Positions 57,386-64,000 of a stretch of DNA of 64,000 nt are shown piece after piece. Every line of letters begins with the position of its first letter. Position 1 is the stretch's first letter. The DNA is from Solen grandis (Eukaryota; Mollusca; Bivalvia; Adapedonta; Solenidae): NCBI GenBank assembly GCA_021229015.1, contig CM037792.1:40624846-40688845 (forward strand), read 5' to 3'. The position numbers and the translations under genes were made by a program. The notes beneath the pieces were generated by a model. That model was not told the origin of the DNA. It was given only the letters and a program-made list of their open reading frames with translations, and searched no databases.

Positions 57386-57576
57386 AAGATCTTTATATAT
57401 TGAAAAAAGAAGTAATTCAAGAAGGTCAATGACCCGCTTGAGGTACATTTTTTGCAAGATACAATCAGAAGTTAATTGTAAACAAAAAACATTCAAACTA
57501 GGAATTAAATATCTAATAACATCATTTAATTTTTATGGTGTTTATGTTTATATATCGATTTAATTTAATTCCAAGG

Positions 57577-57672
57577 GGGCCTCCGTGGTCGAGAGGGTAA
57601 AATCTTTGACTTTCACACTCACTCAGTCCCTCACCTCTTTCAGTTCGATGCCCGGCAGGGTCAGGGTCTTGT
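57577..57672 (+). repeat. SINE family 2 head fragment
   Basis: 'ggggcctccgtggtcgagag' followed by a tRNA-like body and a decayed B box 'cagttcgatgcccgg', truncated after 'cagggtcagggtc'. Confidence 0.75.
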
Positions 57673-58983
57673 ATTTGAATTATTGTGTAATTGAATTTGT
57701 TTTGAATGCATTTCTTGTGCAAGTTCAAACTGGAAAGGCAATTTAAAAGTGTTTCGCAGACATTGGCTTTAATTAAAGTCTTTAATTATTTTTATCAATT
57801 AAAAATGGTTTTATACATGTATCACAATGAAACGAGTTCTCTTTTCATATTGAGATAACATGCTTAGCACATAATACTTGTACATAATCATCTTTCAACA
57901 GGAATATGTACTTGACAACTTTTTCATTATTTATCTTACTTGGAAATGTAAAAAAAACGAATATCTACAATTGGTGTACGGTGAGCATCCACCTATTTTG
58001 TAATTAAATAATATATACGTGCTTTACCGTGAGATATTGTGTAAACATGTTTTTAGTTTTGAAAGTTACTCATTTATTTTGCTGTTCATTCTGAATGAAT
58101 GTCAGAAGTACTTGTATATAAATATCATTTTTTAATTCTTGATAAAAGACATATATCGGCTTGCTAATTAGCAGCGTGCATTTAAAAGTTTAAATTTAAA
58201 GGAGATAGACAATTATACAAGAAAAACATACTTTATTAGGTTATTTTTTTCATATATGAAAGAATCGTATGATGCTTTGATTACTGTATTTTTGTTCATG
58301 TAAAAAAATTTGTAAAAATAATATTTTTTTCTATCAATTATTCAACAGTTTAATCAAAGTATACAAACTTTGTAATTTTACATACTATGATTCCTCTTTC
58401 AATATTGTATGATTTCCTGTTATAACAAAATATACTCGTTCTTATATTGGTTTGCTCAATTTGAAACTTGTTTTAAATAAATTTTGTAAGAAATTAAATA
58501 CTCTGTTCTGGTTTTGTATGTTTTTACTATTTCTTTACAATAGATAAATACAGTAAATTTTCTTCCATACTGGGCTGTCAAAATTTGAAGGTTGTTTTCT
58601 TCGAAAGACTAGCTTCATATGATAAAAGTTAGCCACATGATCAGGTTCAAATTATCAATTTTTATTTTTAAGTGGTTGAATTTTGAAAGTTGAAACTTCA
58701 AAATAAATCTTTCACTTTATTTTGTCTTACATGGCCTAGTTTCAAGCATGGTTTGCTGTTCAGCTTAATAAATGTGAAGTATGGTACAAGAATGATAACA
58801 ACGTGCATTATTGTTTTACCTAATAGTCAAGTTTTTACCCACGATGAAACAGTTTGTAACTTTGCCTGAAGATGATCAAAATAAATTTGAAATTACATCA
58901 ACAGTGTACCAAACAGTTTTGTTTATATCGACCTGTATTCGGTAGAACATAAAATTATAGGTTGAGATATGTTTGAAACACCT

Positions 58984-59060
58984 TGGTAGAACAACTAACC
59001 TACCACATGCCGGCTTGAAGGCTTAGTCCAATTCAAATCCAAATTTACGGCGCAACCGGG
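58984..59060 (-). repeat. SINE family 2 fragment (reverse)
   Basis: Contains the complement of the 'ggaagccttc...gg' segment ('ccggcttgaaggct') and a decayed B-box complement ('accgggattcaaaccc'). Confidence 0.65.
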
Positions 59061-59221
59061 ATTCAAACCCATAATATTAGTCAGCATATATAAATATACA
59101 TGTAAATCTTGATGCTCAATATTGAACTTGAAAATGTAAAATTTATAATAAAATTATTAAACAAGATAAATTTAAAAAATTGCTTTAATGATCTCCATTT
59201 AAATGCAAAATACCCCTACAA

Positions 59222-59425
59222 ATTAAAAGTTGCTGACTTGCAATCAAACAGCCCCTCGCCGTGGGTTCGAATCCATGCTGGATCAATAGGATTTTTCATG
59301 AGAGAAAACCTTCCAGCTGGCTTGCTGTAGGTCGGTGGCTCTACCCGGTTGCCTCCGTACATTCGGGGTCTTCCCCCGTGACCTGGAATTAGCCAGACGT
59401 CGCTATATAACTGAGATAAACTTAA
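59222..59425 (+). repeat. SINE family 2 copy
   Basis: 'agttgctgacttgcaatc', B box 'gtgggttcgaatcc', 'gagagaaaaccttccagctg', 'gtaggtcggtggctctaccc', 'gacctggaattagccagacg' and 'tcgctatataactga'. The 5' end of the tRNA head is missing. Confidence 0.8.
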
Positions 59426-59559
59426 AATAGTCAGAAATAAGTCTATAAGTCTAAACACATACTAATAACACACTTAATACCGTACTCGTGGTCTGGTGTT
59501 AAATGTATCCACCCAATGATAATATCTAAATACATGTGTAGAGTTCAACTATTTCTAAA

Positions 59560-59815
59560 TTGTCGATGGCAGATCTTACATATAAAGTCGCTGACTTTAA
59601 CACTCAGCCCCTTACCTCTGTAGGTTCGAATCTCGACAGGGTCAAGGTTTGTCATGTAACTAAGGAAGCTTTCCAGCTGACTTGCGGAAGGTCGGTTGCA
59701 TACCCGGATGTCTCTGCGCATTCGGGGTCTTACTCAACCTGTAGTAAGCTGGACGTCGCTATATGAATGAAATACTGTCGCAGCGACGGTAAATCCAAAC
59801 ACACACACACACTCA
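59560..59815 (+). repeat. SINE family 2 copy, 3' end intact
   Basis: 'aaagtcgctgactttaacac', B box 'gtaggttcgaatctc', then the body to 'aatactgtcgcagcgacggt' and 'aaatccaaacacacacacac'. It shows the natural 3' tail of the family: a GTCGCAGCGAC palindrome then an ACAC repeat. Confidence 0.85.
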
Positions 59816-59999
59816 ATAATGAAGTACTGTTGCAGCGACGATGAATTCTAACAGCCATATCCATAACGAGTGGATGTGCAAGTATATCGATTTTTTTTTA
59901 TGCAATTTCGATCTCATCGATATGACAAAATTTTGAACGGCATTTTATAGAGTACCCTTATTGACACTTGGCTTTAACAATCTACTTGAGATATAATAT

Positions 60000-60135
60000 A
60001 TAGTGCATTTAAACATGTAGTACCACGCCATAGAGATGTGACGGAGTACCTTTTAAAGTCACATTATCCTTACAACAGGCAACCAGCCCCGCAACTCCCC
60101 TTACATACCGATCACCAAGCAAAAGCAACTGACCC
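60000..60135 (-). repeat. SINE family 1 decayed fragment
   Basis: Reverse-strand remnants 'gccatagagatgtgacggag', 'aaagtcacattatccttaca' and 'cccttacataccgatcacca' follow the SINE 1 order. Strongly diverged. Confidence 0.55.
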
Positions 60136-60201
60136 AAACCACGTTGTTCTGTTATATTTTTTTTCAAAACCGAGTTTATGTAACAGGTGGTGAAAAAATC
60201 A

Positions 60202-60274
60202 TGGCTCGACCGGGACTCGAACCCAAGGTCTCAGGAATAGCGTTCCTGCACTAAATCAACTGGGCTATCGGGCC
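60202..60274 (-). ncRNA. tRNA-like sequence in the 3' LTR
   Basis: Same register as 60492-60564. The T-arm and B box (GGTTCGAGTCC) and the 5-bp anticodon stem CAGGA/TCCTG are kept, with loop ACGCTAT. The D-arm region is damaged (four changes near 60252-60258), which weakens the A box. Confidence 0.7.
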
Positions 60275-60332
60275 ATATGTAGATATGCATATAGATGATT
60301 CACCATGACCTGCAAGTACAGACCGTGACATA

Positions 60333-60348
60333 CTTCCCCTTCCCCTCC
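60333..60348 (-). other. Polypurine tract of the TRIM
   Basis: On the minus strand GGAGGGGAAGGGGAAG, 16 purines, ends two bases before the 3' LTR, where plus-strand priming is expected. Confidence 0.8.
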
Positions 60349-60448
60349 AGGACGAAATTCGTCCTCGAATTTCCAACTTGGAAATATGGAGAGTAAATGA
60401 AGTATTAAATAGTTAATGGTAGAGCTGTTAAGCATCGTACCAGCCACG

Positions 60449-60466
60449 GTCCCACGTTGGGCGCCA
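60449..60466 (-). other. Primer binding site, tRNA-Lys type
   Basis: On the minus strand TGGCGCCCAACGTGGGAC starts two bases after the 5' LTR. From general knowledge it is complementary, with one mismatch in 18, to the 3' end of tRNA-Lys(CUU). Confidence 0.85.
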
Positions 60467-60491
60467 AATGTAACAAGTAGTGAAAAAATCA

Positions 60492-60564
60492 TGGCTCGAC
60501 CGGGACTCGAACCCAGGGTCTCAGGAATACTGTTCCTGCACTCTACCGACTGGGCTATCGGGCC
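60492..60564 (-). ncRNA. tRNA-like sequence in the 5' LTR
   Basis: It is 73 nt and fits the cloverleaf numbering. The acceptor is GGCCCGA/TCGAGCC (6 of 7 pairs), with discriminator A. The A-box region is TAGCCCAGTCGGTAG. The anticodon stem CAGGA/TCCTG is perfect with loop ACAGTAT, the variable loop has 5 nt, and the T-stem CTGGG/CCCGG encloses TTCGAGT. The B box GGTTCGAGTCC is perfect. Base 33 of the loop is C rather than U, so a working tRNA is unlikely; an internal Pol III promoter is plausible. Confidence 0.8.
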
Positions 60565-61647
60565 ACAGGTCGATATGCACATTGATTATTCACCATGATC
60601 TGTAAGTTCAGACCGTGACATATAAACATTTAAAAACAATAGCATCGAAGGTAATAACGACAAATAAGGTGATTCTTAATTATGTCGAAAACCGAAACAA
60701 ACAATGAGAGAAAAAAAAAAATAATTCCATAAGTAAACAATGTTAATTCCAGTGGATTTTTGAAAACAATATGTATAGTATTTTCTTTATATTTATTCTT
60801 CATAAAGGATTGTAAGTTAACATAGAAAATATTCATATAAAATACTTAGATAAAGTAAACAAAATTATGTACATCTAACAAATTATTTGTTACTAAAGTT
60901 GATTTTTCTAAAGGAACAATTTTATCTGACATCATTGACAATATATATATACATTTATGTTTATATATAATATTATTTAATAAGATAACATGTTTGCATA
61001 TTAAACCAAAAATAAAAACGTAATTTAATATAAAAATGACCCTAGGACGTGTATTATTCAAATACACAGGAAATAAAGCCCGAAATACTCCCTGATCCGA
61101 CCAAGCATTCTCCCGGTTTGGTTTGTTTGGATAACCTATAATTCTTGAATTACGCCACTGTTTTCTATCAAAAGTACATGAATAAACATGTATAGACTTG
61201 GTCTGTTTTGGTATATGAATTGAATAAAAACATGCACACGAACACTATATTAAATAATTATAGCATTTTATCTTTGTCTACTAAACATGCATATTTAAAA
61301 TAACTCATTTCTTATTTTTTGTACCTGACATTTAAATTTCATAAATAAATAATATATGAGTATTTCGTGTCAAATTGTTGTTTTTTATAGTTGATATTGT
61401 ACTATTCAAATGACTAAAGGGATTTTGATGGAATATTTAGGCAACTTATTCGATCATACACATATACATAACTATTTTACCATTTCTTATATCTTTTCAA
61501 AAAAAATATATCCTATTCACAGTCATTGTGCTCTAAGCAATCAATCTCGTGCTTTACAATGTAAAACAAGGTTTTCTTTTGAAAAAATATTGTTTTTTCC
61601 TTCTACAATCTTTTTTGTTGAAGAAGCTGTTTCGGCCAATTTCGTGA

Positions 61648-62028
61648 TAGTTGTTGCTATGGACACAGGAGTGGTTGCTATGGACTTTTATGCAGTTGCT
61701 AAGGGCACGAGATTGATTGCTAAGGACTTAATGATGGTTGCTAGGGATATGTGGGTGGTTGCTATAGAACCATGAGTAGTTACTCTGAACTTATGTGTGA
61801 TGTTTAGGTTCGATACTGAACCTCCCTACTAAGTGCGACGTTTAGCGTTAAGGTTGTGCGACGTTTAGGGGCAGTCGATTTTTTTGCGACGTTTAGCGTT
61901 AACGTTGCGACGTTTGGCGGCAGGGCAGTTGCGACGTTTAGCGGTGGTTGCGACGTTTAGCGTTAGTGCTGCGACGTTTAGCGGCAATTGCGACGTTTAA
62001 CGGCGTTGCGACGTTTAACGGCGTTACA
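61648..62028 (-). repeat. Right TIR of the large element
   Basis: Mirror image of 56461-56840: inner 'ggttgctatgg'/'ggttgctaaggac' repeats (61665-61770), then 'gcgacgtttagcg' units to the terminal TAACGGCGTTACA. It retains the 7-bp block that the left TIR has lost. The 121-codon open frame over part of it is an accident of the repeat. Confidence 0.85.
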
Positions 62029-64000
62029 AACACCTCGACCTTTCCGAGCGAAAATAAAATAGATATAGGCTAGGTGTTTCTAATGTGTGTAATATATCTA
62101 TAGATAGGTCTTTAACTTGGCTTAATTTCCAAAGTGGCCCCACGAAAAATCAGAATCAACCTGAGCTTAATGACTACTTTTCATTTTATGACATTTTAGA
62201 TGTTTTTATTTTAAGAGGAAAATTTTATAAACATGTCATTTTCTCGTAAAATTAAGCTTCAAATTAGAAACTACACCACTTCATTTGATTTAAAAACAAC
62301 TAAAATTTGAAAAGTTACGCTTCTCCGTGGCAGTTAATGTCACGTTTGGTTCATACGGAATTATGTGTTAAAGAGTTGAATCATATTTTGTCCAAAACTA
62401 TGTTGAACATCGGCAACCATCACTGGGCATATTACTGTTGTAGGTAAAATAAAAAGATAAAAAAAATCTTCAAAAACACATTGATACCGATATATTAAAA
62501 TATGTAATTTTCTTAACTTTTTTGAGAATATATGTTGCATTTAAGTTGTTTATTTTGGCACCTGTGCCATAGGTGTAACAGACAGACAGACAGACAGACA
62601 CATTTATCCAAAAACAATCGGAACATTGGGACTAATGGATAAAGTTCCGATTTTTATGACAGAGTGCATCATGGGATAGATAGCTGAGTCATTTGTGTAT
62701 TGAGCTACGTCATTTGTATTATTGAACAGTGCCATTTGTGTATTGGATTGCAATCAGGGAATCTCTTTCATTAATATGGGTTTTCGTGCCACTCTAAGAA
62801 AATCGCTAAAACTACTTTCTCTGACCAATCCTGTGAGATTCCACCATGGCTAAAGAAAGATAATGATAATACAAGCGTCACCATATACTGCTTAATGGCT
62901 TCACTTTTGAGTCTTGATCGGTCTCCGGAACCTGGTAACCCATATTCAAGTATGAATGCTCTCCTCGAAATAGGCCATATTGTTTCTATATGATATCGTG
63001 AGTTTTTGGTATCTTTCACATATAAGTAACTATTTCATAATGTTTTGTATTTAAACCATATTTTATAGTCAAAACACCTACTATGGGAGTATGATAAAAT
63101 TATTTTTTCACTCTGGTTCATATACGCAGTTTATGGTTATATGTACGGACCCGTAAACTATTTTTGGATCAACACATACGTATTTTAAAATGTTAAAGGA
63201 AAATATTGACGCAATTGAATACAATAAGCATAAATGGTCGACATCGCATTGATGTTCATATGATACAGATCATTACTAATCGAAAATAACGACTAATATC
63301 GTATCCACGTCTGTCACTTTTCGACAGGGCGCCGTCCCAATAGCTAATGTATTTATATCAGATTCCACTACATTCTGCTCTGGTAAGTAAAGAAATCAGA
63401 TTAGTTTTTACATGCTTTTTATAATTTGTCTTTGTAACTCCGGATAGTGTATGTATGTACTGTGGATAATAGTTCGGAGAGTAGTTCGTAGTTGTTCTGA
63501 AATATTTTATTCTATTACATTATTACGTGTCTATGATTTCAAAATCTGTTTATTTATTCATTTGTTTGTATTCAGTTATTCCTTAATACATAATATAATC
63601 TCATCACTACTTATGAGGATTATTTTTTTTACATTAAAAAATAATCAAGAGCAGTTATGCAAAGGCTAAATGAAAAAAATTGTTGGACCATACGGTTAGT
63701 GATAAAGGATACTCTTACCCTTGGTTTATACTTTTGTCCATTTCAACTTTTTATAAACGTTTGTATCCACGGATTTCAGATATATTTAGACACAAATGAT
63801 TTCATGTGAATTTTAAGTTCTCAAAATGAAGTAATAAAAACGGTATCTAAATATTTAAATGAAATTTTAATTCAGATTCATTAGGAATTCGATATCTGAT
63901 TTTACATTAATATACATATAGTACTTGACTGAACGTCCAATCATTACCAAAAGGGTCATTTTTTAATGTTTCAATTATTTAAGTACACTTATTAAAGTCG
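62029..64000. repeat. AT-rich flank with GACA microsatellite
   Basis: A GACA/CAGA microsatellite lies at about 62579-62601, just after an imperfect hairpin 'ggcacctgtgccataggtg'. A short block at 62640-62745 repeats 'catttgtgtattg' variants. Nothing else is recognised to the end of the window. Confidence 0.6.

Larger units (their letters stand above)
60179..60620 (-). mobile_element. 442-bp LTR mini-element (TRIM) with tRNA-like LTRs
   Basis: Two direct repeats of exactly 152 bp (60179-60330 and 60469-60620; 18 differences by eye, about 88% identity) both have TG...CA ends and flank a 138-bp core. Read on the minus strand, the order is 5' LTR, 2-nt gap, primer binding site, core, 16-nt polypurine tract, 3' LTR. 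There is no ORF in the core. This is a terminal-repeat retrotransposon in miniature. Each LTR contains a 73-nt tRNA-like sequence. Five-base flanks (GTTTA, TATAA) do not match, so either they have decayed or the copy recombined. Confidence 0.85.
56461..62028. mobile_element. 5.57-kb element with repeat-filled TIRs, TSD AACAC
   Basis: The ends are exact: TGTAACGCCGTTA at 56461 and its complement TAACGGCGTTACA ending at 62028, flanked by AACAC on both sides (56456-56460, 62029-62033). The TIRs are about 380 bp and internally repetitive. The interior has no recognisable transposase but carries five SINE family 2 fragments and an LTR mini-element. TGTNR ends with a short duplication resemble Ginger-type integrase transposons; repeat-built TIRs resemble foldback elements. 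The family is unresolved. Regions 57740-58980 and 60621-61640 inside it are AT-rich with nothing recognised. Confidence 0.75.

Noticed and set aside
60202..60564. Two genuine tRNA genes in tandem
   Set aside because: They lie at identical positions in 152-bp direct repeats with TG...CA ends, differ in anticodon, and lack U33; better explained as LTR cargo.
61410..61775. 121-codon plus-strand ORF as a gene
   Set aside because: Most of it lies in the right TIR and its Val-Ala-Met-Asp pattern comes from the ggttgctatgg repeat.
56461..62028. Polinton/Maverick
   Set aside because: Ends are TGTAAC rather than AG, the duplication is 5 bp rather than 6, and no polymerase, integrase or capsid-type ORF is present.

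Overview
The window reads as animal genomic DNA, most likely from a bivalve mollusc. It is AT-rich, has split genes with GT-AG introns, and is dominated by transposable elements: tRNA-headed SINEs, tandem-repeat elements with GACG/ACGG microsatellites and 3' hairpins, TTAA- and TA-class MITEs, and pogo-type transposases. There is no bacterial-style gene organisation. One 100-base run of N (31136-31235) marks a scaffold join. Taxon is inferred from repeat style and gene content; no marker gene proves it.

Three real protein-coding loci are visible, none complete. (1) Minus strand, 11460 down to 3376: five exons of a secreted CUB-domain protein, with signal peptide in exon 1; splice phases agree across all four introns and the 3' part lies off the left edge. 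(2) Plus strand, 23818-29838: three exons of GDP-L-fucose synthase (GFUS/TSTA3 family). Exon 3 carries a one-base homopolymer frameshift, and exons for roughly the C-terminal 60% are not found after it. (3) Minus strand, 50348-50812: the terminal coding exon of a Wnt, best matched to Wnt16, with upstream exons beyond the right edge.

Region by region: 1-4100 holds a decayed tandem duplication of the last visible CUB exons, split exactly by a 161-bp-unit tandem-repeat element. 4100-11460 is CUB introns loaded with MITEs, a SINE split by a foldback element, two small hairpin-ended elements, a pogo-MITE cluster and a 99-bp perfect palindrome. 11461-23800 is intergenic with repeat arrays, a tRNA-Cys relic, an unknown decayed ORF and a BEL/Pao relic. 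24000-31135 is GFUS introns with a tandem array carrying CTCF-like motifs. 31236-34280 is two head-to-tail Helitron-like elements, one filled with paired CRE octamers. 38340-41725 carries two pogo-family transposase relics. 43100-56460 is quiet sequence around the Wnt exon. 56461-62028 is one large inverted-repeat element (380-bp TIRs made of short repeats, 5-bp target duplication) that has collected SINEs and a 442-bp LTR mini-element.

The most unusual object is that mini-element (60179-60620): 152-bp LTRs, a lysine-type primer binding site, a polypurine tract, no coding capacity, and a complete 73-nt tRNA-like sequence with Pol III A and B boxes inside each LTR. In plan it resembles the plant TRIM family Cassandra, which carries 5S rRNA in its LTRs, but here the passenger is a tRNA.
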